From assembly GCA_012976225.1 (NCBI GenBank), contig JAAVVG010000002.1, forward strand, positions 558,001 through 622,000: a stretch of 64,000 nucleotides of DNA, read 5' to 3'. Each line of letters opens with the position of its first letter. Within the stretch, counting starts at the first letter, position 1. The translations under genes and the position numbers were made by a program. Shown piece by piece: positions 36,117-47,578 of this stretch. This stretch comes from Golubevia sp. BC0850 (lineage: Eukaryota; Basidiomycota; Exobasidiomycetes; Golubeviales; Golubeviaceae). The notes beneath the pieces were generated by a model that made no database searches, had not been told where the DNA came from, and was given only the letters and a program-made list of their open reading frames with translations.

Positions 36117-38569
36117 CTACTTCTTTCCTTTCTTCTTTTTCTTTCCCTTTCCTTTCCCTTTTTCTACCTCTTCCTCTTCCTCCTCATCTTCAACTTCCTC
36201 CTTAGCTCTCCTTTTATCTCCAACTTCTTCTTCATCTTGATCTCCTTCATCAGCCTCAGCTCCAGTCATCTCATTCTCATCATCTTCATTCTCAACTTCC
36301 TCAATCTTACTACTTCCTTCACCCTTTTCTTCTGCACCAGTCTTAGCTTCGTCACCAGCTTTAGCCCAATCCGGAATCTTAGCACTTCCTCTACCCTTGT
36401 TAGCAGGGAATTTTGGATCAGGTTGACCGTGAGACTTTCTTAAGATCGCTTCTGCTCTTCCTTCCAGTACTTCTTTGGAAGTTCCATAGAACTTAGCTGC
36501 ATAAGCTGCTTTACATCTGGCTAGACATTCAGCTTTAGAAGCTTTCTCGTCCAAGATTGGTTCAGGATAATCTTTTCCAATGATGCACTTGGCGGTCTTT
36601 TGAACTGAAAGTGGGGCTAAATGGGGCTGATAAATCCATTTATCAGGAAACTGGGCTAATTCTGGACACCACTTTCTGACTAGAGCTCCAGTTTTGTCGC
36701 TAAAATAGGGAGAGTTTGAGAAGAGAGGCGAGAACTGTCAGATCTCGAGCTCGACATTGAGTTTCTTGAGCCACTCACTTGGTTTACACCGAGTACTCAC
36801 TACTTGGTAGGGAAAGACACAAGACCATAGACTCTGAAGAATTGAGAGAAGAAAGCACTGCAAGACAGCCACATCCAGTTTCCTGGGTTCGAAGAAGGAT
36901 CCCAATCGAGAAGCCAAGTGTCAAAGACTTCGGCACCTCTTTCCCAACTGATCCAGCATTGACCTCTTGTTAAGAAAGCAGCTAGAGAATGCCTTCCTAA
37001 ATGATGAATCCAGCCAGTAGCTCGAAGTTGACGGATTAGAGCATCCTAGGAGATGATGTAAGAAAGTAGAAAGGTCAGCGAGCTCACTTCGAAAGCTCGC
37101 AATCAACTTCGCTAGACATTGCTACTCACAATCCAAGGGAAACCAGTCTGACCAGCTTTGAAAGCTTCAAATCTAGCTTCAGAAGCTTCGTCACCTCTGG
37201 GTCTAGGAATGATCTCGTGACCCTTATCGTCGTAGCAGGTTGGTAAGTACCAATCCATGTACCTGCAGATCTCATTCCCTCTAATCTTTTGGAAAGGGTC
37301 TCCTACAGCCAACTCAGTTGCAGAATACATATCTCTGAATAGTAATTGACCATGTAAAGATTCCGGAATCTGAGATCTCTTATCTTTACCCTTATAACTT
37401 TTGATAACTTCTTCAGAATCCCACCACATCTGTCTAACACTTAAACAACCGAATTTTAAATAAGGAGAAAGTAAAGTAGTTGAAGGATTTGAAGTATCTT
37501 GAGTAGGAGCGGTTTGAGGTTTTGCAAAAGTAGCTACATAATGAGAATCTTCACAGATTTTGGAGAGCCTTTTCAAAGCTTCGGTTTCTCCACCTGGGAC
37601 CAAGGTTGTTTCGGAGGCTCCACTTGCTGCAAGATCCATACCTAAGGATTCTAAGGTTGGGACTGAAAAAGTTGAAGATGAAGTTGAATCGTCATAACAA
37701 GTGACATCTTTGTCAGATTGTCTTTGTCCTCCTAGACTGGAAGAATTGAGATCGACCTTGGGAGTTTGAGTGTAATTTGGAAGTCCATCGAGTTTTGAAG
37801 CTAGCTCAGAAAGTAGAACAGATCTGGTTTTTGGCTTGTTGGATGAAATTAGGGGAGACGGAAGAGTTGAAGGAGTTGGAAGAGGTTTGGCTGGAGCTTT
37901 CATAGGTTCAATCGCCTGTAAAGACGGATAAAGAGAAGTGGAGAGAGAGAGAGTCAGTCAACCTTCTACATCGCATTCACCAAGGATCTTTCTCACCTTT
38001 CTGTAAGAAGCCATAGTCATGATTGGCTTTCCTTTGCTCTTGTTGATGACCTCTTGAATGTCATAAAGATGATGACCATCTCTCTCGATGATTTCAACCC
38101 CAGCCTTCTTTGCAGCTTCTCTGACGACCGCGTCTCTGGCTCTAGCGTATCCATTTGGGTCTCTTTCGAAAGCTAGATGTGTGATTCCCCATCTTTTCCA
38201 TAGTTCAGGGAGAAGAGAGTTTGGTTCTCCTCTGACTACTAGAAGCTGAGAGAGGTCGTTGAGCTTAGTAAGGTTGTCCGAGACGTTTTGCATTGATTCT
38301 AGAAGGAATCTCCACCTGTTGACTCCTACTCTGTGCTTGTACACATACTACATCAACGTCAAAGAATGAGATAAGAAGGGTCAGAAGAGCTAAATTCGAG
38401 GAGAGAAAGCCAAACAATTCCTTGACAATCCGCTGTTACTCGCCTCAGGGTCCCAACACCAGACTGGAAAGAGTGATGATGGATTCAAATCCAAAGCAGC
38501 TTTCAATGCCGGAGAATCATGTAGCCTCAGGTCGGTTCTGAACCAATACAGAACCCTGACTTTAGACAT
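36117..38569 (-). CDS. cryptochrome / (6-4) photolyase family protein with acidic-basic C-terminal tail
   Basis: Five exons (38569-38444, 38347-37997, 37915-37130, 37045-36801, 36699-36117) give 696 aa. The N-terminal photolyase domain reads [17 protein letters not shown], then [14 protein letters not shown]. The FAD domain has [39 protein letters not shown], then [35 protein letters not shown] and [19 protein letters not shown], ending in [11 protein letters not shown]. The HHLxRH histidines used in (6-4) photoproduct repair and the NPGNW Asn near FAD are present, so repair activity is plausible. The last 130 residues are acidic ([24 protein letters not shown]) and end in a poly-Lys/Gly stretch ([14 protein letters not shown]). 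Intron 1 has a GC donor (GCGAGT), required by phase. It is divergent from PNS1, with 146 bp between starts. Confidence 0.93.
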
Positions 38570-38715
38570 TGTTGTGGGTGAGAGGGGAGAGAGCGCAGAG
38601 AGCAACACAGCTGCTGCACGATTTTTAGCGGGATCTGCAAATCGCAATATCAACTTCTTTGGAAGTCTTTCCATCCAACCTACTTCGCTATCTCTCTTTA
38701 GACTGTTCATCGAAT

Positions 38716-41113
38716 ATGTCTGGTCCACAGATGTATAATAATCAACCTTACGCTCCGCAGCAAGCCTACGGAGGACCACCTCAAGGACAGCAAGCAGATT
38801 ACTACAATCAACAATCCAATTATCCACCTCCAAATGGGAATGGAAACGGCAATCCAAATGGAAACAACTACTATGGTGGAGATCAGAAGATGGCTTTAGC
38901 GCCGAATGGTTATGAAGGAGAAAGATTCTCGCCAAAGAAGCCAAAATTCAATGAGTGAGTAGCAAGAAAGGAGAAGTAGACAGAAGGAGAGAGAGGCATG
39001 TTCAACCTCAAAGGTCCAAGGTACAACAAGACCACTCTTCAAGTCTGGGAGAGCTTTCTCTAGACATTTTCATTTGCTTCGTCCTTCATCAGAGAAGGCA
39101 AGAAGGGTCTTAGATGCAGGGAGGAGCAAAGAGCTGGGTCCTTTAGAATTCAATCAAACACTTGGCAATTGGCAACCTAGCCAGACTCTCACTCCCACAA
39201 AGCTGTTCTATCGATGTTTCTACTCGTCTATGGAACTGTCTTTTCGCAAAAGTAGAGCTCTATTATCTCTTTGAGAGGTACAAAGGAACGGGCTTGAATC
39301 TACATTTCAGGCGTTTGGAAAGTGGTGTGGGTTTACTTTTGGACGCGCCGCCTGGAATCTTTCTTTTATTCTCCGCTCCTGACCTTTTTTCGTGAATGAG
39401 ATCCTAAGAAATGACTGCTAAACATGCCATCGATCCTCCATTTCCAACAGTCCGATCTTTGCCATTCTATTCCTTCTAGTTTTCGCCGGATTCACAGCAG
39501 TTTCTGTCATCTCTCTAAGAGCCTACTCGATGTCAGACGTCTCAGGAGGTATCGGTGGCGGAGGTGCAGGAGGTATTGGATCAACTTTAAATCAACATAC
39601 CGCAATTCTTCTAATGTTATCCTCTGGAGTCGCATTAGTCCTTTCAATCGTCTATCTCTTCCTAGTCAGAACCTTCACCAAAATCATCTTAGAAGTCACC
39701 TTAGCTCTTTCAGTTCTTTTAAATATCGCCTATTGTGTTTATCTTTGGGTTGAAGGATTCACAAGTGCAGCTATCGTATTCACAATTTTCGCAGTCTTTT
39801 CGGTCATCGCCTATTTCTTTATGAGGAAAAGAATTCCATTCGCAAAGGTTATGCTTCAAACTATTATTAGAGCTGCTAATCAATACAAATCTACTTATGT
39901 TGTGGCTTTACTTGGTTTAATTGCTCAGACTGCTTTCTCAGTCTGGTTTGCTTGGACTCTCGTAGCTGTTTATCAGAGATTTGAACCTGGTACCAGCGCC
40001 AGTGGAAGCAGTTCTTCAAGTGGAGCTGTCACTGGTCTAGTGGTTTTCTGTATCGTGGCTTATTACTGGATTTCTGAAGTCATCAAGAACGTTGCCTTCT
40101 GTACTGGTGAGTTGTGGCTGTGTCTACAGATGAAGTGCCTCCGAAGATTCTCTTGAAGCTGACTCCCTCTCTTCCTGTTTCGCTCTGTCAATCTCCTTCA
40201 ATTTTCACTCCTCGCAGTCGCTGGTATCTTCGGAGTCTGGTACTACAGTTCCTCGAAGCCAGCTCACGCCGCTCTCAGCTCCTTCAAGAGATCCATGACC
40301 TACTCCTTCGGATCGATCTGCTTTGGTTCTTTGATTGTCGCTATCTTAGATCTGATCAGAGCTGTTCTTTCAATCATCCAACAACAACAAGCAGCCGAAG
40401 GAGACATCGTTTCATCGATCCTCGCCTGTGTTGCTGGATGTTGCGTGAGCTGCATTCAAAGTCTCGTCGAATATTTCAGTGAGTAGTAAACTGTTTTTGC
40501 CAAGAATTTCGATTTGAGTCTCGTATCTGACTTTGCTTTCTGCTTCCTGCCCCCTTCTTTTCTTGTCCTCCCCCTGTGGTGGCATCAACAGATCGCTACG
40601 CTTATATCAATATCAGTTTATACGGAAACAGCTACATCACAGCCGCAAAAGAGACTTGGCAACTCTTGAAACACAAAGGAATCGACGCTTTGATCAATGA
40701 CTCGCTCGTCAACATTGTCTGGTGAGTGAACGACGTCAAAGCTTCGTGATCATCTCCCTCCTTCTATGCTTACTCTGATTGCTTTGAACCCCCTCCATCT
40801 TCAATACGTATACAGGACCATCGGTGCATATGTCGTGGCAACGCTCTGCGGCTTGTTCGCCTACATTTACCTCAAGAAAACCGATCCAAGCTACATCGAG
40901 CAAAACGGAAACTACTTTTCCGTCATCCTGCTTTACTCTTTCGGACTAGGTCTCAACATCTGTCTGGCTCTTGGATCTGGTTCTATAGGATCTGGAGTCT
41001 CTACTTTCTTCGTCGCTTTGGCTGAAGATCCTCAAATCCTTGGAGAAAGAGATCCAGATCTCTTCGCCATGATCCAACGTACTTACCCAGACGTTGTCAA
41101 TGCTGTCGGTTAA
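38716..41113 (+). CDS. PNS1: choline-transporter-like protein PNS1 (CTL/SLC44 family)
   Basis: Five exons (38716-38954, 39451-40106, 40218-40478, 40592-40721, 40816-41113) give 527 aa. A Tyr/Gln/Asn/Pro-rich cytosolic N-terminus of about 80 residues ends FSPKKPKFND; then PIFAILFLLVFAGFTAVSVI starts the first of about ten membrane helices. CTL-family markers: LFLVRTFTKIILEVTLALS, VVFCIVAYYWISEVIKNVAF, FGVWYYSS, SFKRSMTYSFGSICFGSLI, NRYAYINISLYGNSYITAA and FVALAEDPQILGERDPDLF. CTL proteins are plasma-membrane solute transporters; choline transport by fungal Pns1 is not established. Intron 1 is 496 nt, an outlier, but its removal is required by phase and by similarity across KFNDPIF. Confidence 0.94.
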
Positions 41114-41797
41114 ATGTTGGAAAGTTGAATCGCTCTGTCTCTTTTACTTCTGGAACCCCTCTTCTCTCTGCTTGTTTCCCTTTGCAAATCACTTTCCTTT
41201 AAGTTCCTTCCGAACACTTCTGCCTTGTTTTCTCTCTAATTAAAACATAGAAAAGTTGCAAATGACAAACTTGTAGCTTCGTTATATACCTTTTATTGCT
41301 CTTTGAATCTTCAGTATCTTGACTCGCGTTCTCCAAATAAAGTTGAAAGAAGGAGAAAACTCAGTAAGGGAGAGTGGAAGGGGAAACGAAATCGAAGAGA
41401 GAGAGGACCTTTCCACCCGAGTCTCGAGTGTTGAGTCTTCTGACTTCTGGAAGAACGAGAAAAAGAGGTTAGAGAATTGGAGAGGTTAAATTTGGCTGCA
41501 GAACAACCGAAAAAGGCGTTTCAAATCAGGGTTGATGAGAGTTAGGTTTGGGCGCAATTTGGCGTTCGGTCACTTCGGAATGACGTACAATCTCCTTGTT
41601 TAGCCACTTATTTACGCCAAATCGAGGCGCGTTTCATCAAAAATCTCCCTCCGCTCTTCTCAGCGTTTCAATTTCATCGCATGAATGGAACTATCAGATG
41701 CCGAGATGAGAAGTCCTTCAAAAGGAAGGCCCCCAAACTTCTCTTCCACTCTTCCTCTCATTCTCTTTTCCAATTATTCCATCCATCTCAAATCCAA
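41114..41797. other. intergenic region with GGCG-rich inverted motifs
   Basis: About 685 bp between PNS1 and the DUF6533 gene on the same strand, holding a PNS1 3' flank and the next promoter. GGCGCAATTTGGCG at 41551-41564 and ACGCCAAATCGAGGCGCG at 41614-41631 form a loose inverted pair and resemble E2F/MBF-type sites. Their use is inference. No gene is seen. Confidence 0.45.
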
Positions 41798-43341
41798 ATG
41801 GCTCCTCCATCTCCAGAGCATCTCCAAGAAGTGGGCAATGCTCTACTTGTCTACACGACTTGTCTCGCTTGTGAGTGGAGGCGACCTTTAGAGTTCAGAA
41901 GACGAAGTTGCTTCTCCGACCTCCTTCTAATCATCTTCTTCTCCTCTTTCATGACTTTAGCTATTCTATGGTGGGATGTCTTATCCACTTTTCCTAGAGA
42001 GATCAAGCTGGTTTGGAAGCCCCTCTTTGAAAAGGGCATGCCTTCTCCCTCTCTGGGGTCTCTCACAGTTGCCCTTTTCTTTGTTTGCCGATGGATTTGC
42101 GTCGTGAGTATTGTTCATGAAAGGGAAATCATTCCAAATAGAGTGTGTAGGGTGAGAGCTGTGCCAACTACTGACAGAAGTTTCCCCTCTTTCCAGGTAC
42201 AATTCATAGTCATCGTCTGGAGCATCTGGAGAGTATGGACTCCTTCTGCTTGCGAGAACTTCTACCTATTCGATTCGGTGGTCTCAGCAGTAGTTGTTGC
42301 TTCTGCCTCAGCGATTATGGCCATCAGAGTCTCTGCTCTCTTTGGCAGAAGGCGGGCACTTGAAGTACCGCTCTTGCTCTGTTGGATGGTTTTGGCGGCT
42401 GTGGTCCTCTGGTCTTCGACTTTCGTTGAACCTGTCCCGTGAGTACCTGACTTTGAAGAACCGAGGCCTGAGGAGTGGCGGTTGAGAGATCTGACACCCC
42501 CTTCCCCCTTTTAACTGCAGTGGAGTGTCGTACTGCATCGCCAAGCAGACAAGTGGCAATCAACTTCAAGCTCTGTATCTAACTCCAATGTGCTTCGATC
42601 TCGGAATCCTTTCGTTAACAATCGCCAAGGTGGCGAGAGACAAACGTAATGGCTCCGTTGGTCCTCTTCTCAGACACCTTGCCAAAGACGGATTCATTTA
42701 CTTTGGTGCAGTTTTCACGTAAGTCCGAATTCAGGATCTCAGATTCACGACTTGGGACTTATCTCCCCCAACTCTGTTCCATTTCCTTGCCTCTTTCTAG
42801 CTGCAATCTACTGGCTGTCGTTTTCGAATTTCAGAACCTCGATCCAGCTTTGAAGCCGGTCCAAGCTTCTCTAGCAACAGTCGGAACCTCGATCTTCATT
42901 TCTCGACTCTTCCTATCAATGAGGAGAGCAGGTATTCAAGGAGTAGTCATTCCAACCTTCCACTCAGGCGGTGAAGAATCGAAAAGTCCCAAATGGAAAT
43001 GGGGTTCATCGAAATTGAAGCAATTACCTTTCTCTCCTCGTCAGCCTCAAACTCCTCAATCCATCAGCAACAAGACTCAAGATATTGAATTGGTAACAGA
43101 GACTCACGTAGCTGTGGACGTGGAACAAGACAGCAGGAGCATGAACTCAAAGAGCCATTTGAGGACCTCTCACGAGAACGTCGGACTAGGGTTTCAACCA
43201 CCTTCTTCTACTCTACCTTTCGATGGAGAAAATTCGGTTCGAAGTGAAAGTTATACATCCCCGAGACTAATGCAAGTTGGAGACTTCTTGCAAAACGATG
43301 ATAGCGTTCTTCCAGCTTCTGTAAAGCGTGAAGAGAGGTGA
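41798..43341 (+). CDS. DUF6533-type seven-helix membrane protein
   Basis: Five exons (41798-41870, 41961-42103, 42197-42438, 42521-42718, 42801-43341) give 398 aa. After a short N-terminus, LLVYTTCLASILWWDVLSTF followed by PREIKLVWK fits the DUF6533 motif of basidiomycete membrane proteins (hydrophobic, W/Y-D, LTF, E, W). Further hydrophobic segments follow (LGSLTVALFFVCRWICVVQF, VVSAVVVASASAIMAIRVSA, PLLLCWMVLAAVVLWSSTF, LLAVVFEF, VGTSIFISRLFLSM), about seven in all. The last 130 residues are soluble, rich in Ser, Pro and charged residues. Function of the family is unknown; topology recalls 7-TM receptors, but I see no receptor motif. It supports a basidiomycete origin. Confidence 0.8.
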
Positions 43342-43527
43342 CGACTATTCTGCTCTTTCTTGTAATTTTCTTGTACTTATCCGCTCGATTTTTGGTCTTT
43401 TAAACGCAATGACGAACTGCCTCAAAGAACGAAAAGACGCTGCTTGCCTCTGGATTCTTCTCACGCACTTCGAACTTCGAGAGAGCTTCAGATTCCCAAG
43501 AGGCATAGACTACTTCCCAACACCATC

Positions 43528-44908
43528 ATGTCTCAAACATTAACGCTCTCGCCGCTATCATCTTACAGCTTCACAACGAAGGAGAATCAGCCAGAAGAGG
43601 ATCCTTCCGTAGCAGCGAGGCTCCAGCGTCTGCAGAATAATTATGAAGATTTTGGTATGAGGAGGACAGTCGAAGCAGTTTTGGTCGTTCATGAACACGG
43701 TCATCCACATATCCTCATGTTACAGATCGCAAATGCTTTCTTCAAGCTGTGAGTATCTTTTTTCAAATGAAACAAGAGAAGGGCCTGAGGAGAAGAGGTT
43801 CAGCTGAAGAAGCAAGAAGAATTATGGGTGGGGGCAGATGATGGAGCTCAATTGAACGTACTTGTGCTTTTTGACCCTTTGCTCTGAGATCCTCCATTTT
43901 CGAATTCTTATTCTCGCAACACACGGCTAGCTAGCGAGCTGTGAGAGAAGCCAATTTCACCAAGGACCATTCATCCTACCATCCATGTCCATTCTCACAC
44001 CTCCTCGCCATCTCTGCTAATCTTTACGAACTTCTCAGGCCCGGAGACTACCTGAAGCCAGGAGAAGATGAAATCGAAGGACTTCGTGCTCGTTTGGATG
44101 AGCGCCTGTCTCCAGTAGTTGGAGATGCTGGTTCTTGGGGTGAAGATGGAGTGGATCAGAAACCAAGTGGAGAATGGGAGATTGGTGACTGCATTGCTCA
44201 GTGGTGGAGACCTGGATTCGAGACCTTTATGGTGAGTAATGCTGTCGGACTTGAACTTGATTCAGAGAGGGGGATAGGAGTTGTTGATCCCCTTTTCCTT
44301 TCCTCCTTTCTATCGACTCCAGTACCCATACACACCTCCCCATATCACTAAGCCAAAGGAGCTCAAAAAGCTCTATTTAGTTCAGCCTCCTCCACAGAGT
44401 CAGTAAGCCTTCAAGAGCGCTGGCTTTCTGCTCCGACACAGTCCGCCTGACTCCAATCTCCTTTTCTCTTTCCATGTTCTTCAGAAATCCTCGCTGTTCC
44501 AAGAAACTTAAAGGCGAGCACTAATTCTTGGGAAATTAGATTCTCTTCTGTTCCACAACTGACTCTCTGATATTCTGTCCTTTCTTTCTTTTCTCTTGCA
44601 CCTCTCAGCTCCTTGCTATTCCTGTGAGTTTGCAGCAAAACTCTTGCCTTTCTTCTTCGCCTTCTTACCCTGTTACTGTTCCTCGCTTTCTCCATTTTCT
44701 CGCTACAGCTGTTTGAACTGTATGATAACGCACAAAGGTCAGTGGCCTCACTAGCTGTTTTTTGGTTGTCTACTCTGAAGGCTTCACGCTCCTTTACTGA
44801 CTCTTGTGTTCTTCCACCCTGCCCTTTACTCTTTCCAGGTATGGTCCTCAACTTGCTGCCCTTCCTCATCTTTTATCTCGATACAACTTCATCTATAGTG
44901 ACGAGTAG
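43528..44908 (+). CDS. NUDT21: cleavage factor Im 25 kDa subunit (CFIm25/NUDT21)
   Basis: RNA-binding subunit of the 3' end processing factor that recognises UGUA. Seven exons (43528-43748, 44040-44231, 44323-44402, 44485-44513, 44609-44623, 44709-44737, 44839-44908) give 211 aa. Signatures: MRRTVEAVLVVHEHGHPHIL, MLQIANAFFKLPGDYLKPGE, YPYTPPHITKPKELKKLYLV, ILAVPRNLKLLAIPLFELYD and PHLLSRYNFIY. The Nudix box (GEDEIEGLRARLDERL) lacks the full catalytic REXXEE pattern, as in CFIm25 generally, which binds rather than hydrolyses. Exon 5 is only 15 nt (LLAIP). The intron before it has a GC donor (GCGAGC at 44514), needed by phase and similarity. Saccharomyces lacks this factor. An acidic-Gly insertion (VVGDAGSWGEDGVDQ) follows the Nudix helix. 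Confidence 0.95.
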
Positions 44909-45122
44909 ATTCATCCTTCTCTCTTCGCCGCATTTCTTCTATCTTTTGCCTGTATCATAATTTCCCTCTGAAACCCCAATTTGAAGTCAGACCTATTCTG
45001 AGTCTGAATTGTGAGCGGGTGGGCTTGACAGGCGAAAAAGAATCTTGCATCGGTCATCACGGCTCGAAAGAGGCATCTCGTAAGTCGAAACCTTGACTCA
45101 AACTTCTTCTTCCCTCCTCAAC

Positions 45123-46264
45123 ATGTGGAACGATACAAAACCTGTTCATGTCCTGGTAGTTGGTGCAGGGGCAGTAGGTTGCTTCTATGCAAGTAGGATA
45201 CACAACGTGAGTTAGAAAGTCTCAACCTCAAAAAACGAACCTCTTTGACTCATGTCCCAATTCATTTCATCTCCACTCTCCAGCCGTTTGCCAACGTTCT
45301 GGTTTCTCTGGTCTGTCGTTCAAATTATCCGACGATCTCAAAATCCGGAGTAGAGTTAGAAACCAATAGCTTCGGTGATTATCATTTCCAACCTCATCTA
45401 GTTTTCCCCGACATCCAATCAGCCAAACCCAACGAATCGAATCCAGAATGGCATTACGTTGTAGTAACAACCAAAGCTCTACCAGACGTTGTAGATGATT
45501 CTGAAACCATTGAACCATTAATCACTCCTTCCAAGAGCACAATCGTCTTGATTCAAAACGGAGTTGGGATCGAGAATCCGCATAGAAAAAGATTTCCTCA
45601 AAACATTATCCTAAGCGCTGTTACAGTTATCTCAGCAGAACAAATTTCTCATGGTTTGATTAGACAGAATAAATGGACTAGAATCTCTATTGGTCCATTT
45701 ACAAGTCAAGATAGGAAAGGAACTGAAGACTCTTTATCAAAACTTGGAGATTCGAAATGTCAAGAGTTTGTGTCTTACTTAAAAGATTTGGGATCCATCA
45801 AAGATGCAGAATCACTTTCAGAAACTGATTTACAATTAGTGAGATGGCATAAATTATGCATCAATGCTTCTATGAATCCTTCTTCTATTCTTTCGGGTGG
45901 TTTACCAAATAACAAGATGGTATTAGATCCTTCTTTGAAATTGCATCTCAAATCTTGCATGGAAGAAATCTTTAATTCGGTCCCAAAAATCCTTGGATGT
46001 GAATTTCCTGAAAAGTTCGCAAAACCAGAGAAGATTTTACAATCTATAGAAAGGAATAAAGGAGGTGCTAAACCAAGTATGCTGATTGATTGGGAAAAAG
46101 GTAACATGCTGGAATTAGAGGTTATTCTTGGGAATCCGGTTAGAATTGCTAGAGAAAACGGAGTGGTTATGGAGAGGTTGGAAAGTATGTATGGATTACT
46201 TCGAAGTGCTCAAGAAGTTAGAGAGAGAAAGAAGAAAGAAAAAGGCGAGAAGGGTAAGCTGTGA
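45123..46264 (+). CDS. PAN5: 2-dehydropantoate 2-reductase (ketopantoate reductase)
   Basis: NADPH-dependent reduction of ketopantoate to pantoate in pantothenate and CoA synthesis. Two exons (45123-45206, 45284-46264) give 354 aa. The dinucleotide motif is VLVVGAGAVGCFYASRI; family features follow: YVVVTTKALPDV, IVLIQNGVGIENP, AVTVISAEQ, WHKLCINASMNPSSILSGG (catalytic Lys and Asn region), and KPSMLIDWEKGNMLELEVIL near the end. Length is typical of eukaryotic ApbA/PanE proteins. The symbol is by family, since fungi often carry several paralogs and not all have proven activity. Its stop is 90 bp from the stop of the convergent unknown gene. Confidence 0.9.
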
Positions 46265-46354
46265 GGTTTTGGTTATTCGAAAAATTTGGACTGTATATTT
46301 ACAACTGCATGCTCTTTCTTATGAATGCAGGTATCTACAAGTTTAGGAGTTCTG

Positions 46355-47427
46355 TCATTCGTACCAGACCAACCCGTCGTCTTCCCTTCTGGTCAATTGA
46401 CACTCTCCTAGCCTCACCACCAACTGCCTTGCAGTGTGTTCCAATCTCTGATCTCTAGCTCTTTCCACGGAGACTGCTACCTTTCGCAAACTCTTTCCAG
46501 AGTTGGCGGATAAGAAGGGCAATCTGATTGAGACATTTCTTCGAGAGAAGCCGATAGAGAGATCAGAGAAGCAGATCCTTTGATCTTGCGGAATTGAAGG
46601 AGTAGATTGTAAAGTGGAAGTTTGAACACCGTAGGAATGAATTAGGTCTTCTAGTCTCGATTGAGGCTGGGCGATCAAAGGGGAGAAAAGGGAGAAGATC
46701 GAAATCAGTCGAGCCGGCCCTCCTCTTTCCAATCTCTTCTCACCTTCTAACTCTCCAGAAGAAGCTTCAGACATACCTGGTATAGCACAAAGAGATCATC
46801 CAAGTCGCTCAATTGAATCAGCTCACTTTCTTCGGCTTGAGAATCCACTGTGAGAGAAGCTCCAATGAAAAGGTCCAATATCCTGACTTCTCTAGTCGGA
46901 GGTTCCGTCAAAAGTTTCCTTGAGAGAGGGTCCATAGCTTGCAAAGAATGACAATTGAAAGTTCCATTCGAAGTAGAGCTGCCCTGACCATCTCGAGCAT
47001 CGTAAGCTGGAGAAGGATCTTCGATCTCGAAAGCTCCCTTTTCTTTCTCTTTACCCTTCTCCTTTTTCTCTGGCTCTAAATCGTCTATCTGTTCGTTTAG
47101 CGGATTTGAAGAGTAAGGTTTCTGTATCCGAGAAGAATAGGCTTTTAAATATTGCTTTCTTAGTAAGTGCATTGAGATTCTGTAGAGTTCTCTTCCAACT
47201 CTTCTGACAGTTGAATGAAGGAATGAGAAACCTTGAGATCTTGACTCTGCAGATAGAGATGAATCAATCAGGAGAGATAGAATTTTATGCCATAGAGCTG
47301 GATTGAGACCTGATGAAGTACGAAGAGTTGAGAGTCGAGTTAAATTTAAGAAGCTTGAAGATTGCACATACTCTGATCTTGGTAGGTATTGAGGCGGTGG
47401 AACGTCTAAATCTTTTAGAATTGACAT
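46355..47427 (-). CDS. unrecognised protein
   Basis: Two exons (47427-46777, 46666-46355) give 320 aa. I do not recognise a family. The N-terminus reads DVPPPQYLPRSEYVQSSSFL; a helical segment ALWHKILSLLIDSSL is weakly like the start of an F-box but is not convincing. A Lys/Glu-rich low-complexity stretch (PEKKEKGKEKEKG, about 120-135) separates it from a second folded-looking part (TREVRILDLFIGASL, LIQLSDLDDLFVLYQ). The C-terminal exon reads RLEDLIHSYGVQTSTLQ, LPFLSANSGKSLRKVAVSVE, and ends DGLVWYE. There is no signal peptide or membrane helix. It is divergent from another unknown gene, with 151 bp between ATGs. Confidence 0.72.
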
Positions 47428-47578
47428 ATTTGATGATAGAGAAACGAAAGAGTTGATTGGAAAGAAAGAAAGAAAGAATCGAGGGAAGCCTCGAGGTCAG
47501 ACTTCAGAGGCACAGCCAAAAGTCCTCTCTGACGCCTCCACCATCACAACACAATTAGAAGAGGGGATTTCGAGTTCG

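Noticed and set aside
47453-47578. Upstream extension of the unknown gene at 47579
   Set aside because: The frame is open but has no ATG; the only upstream ATG lies in another frame with an early stop.
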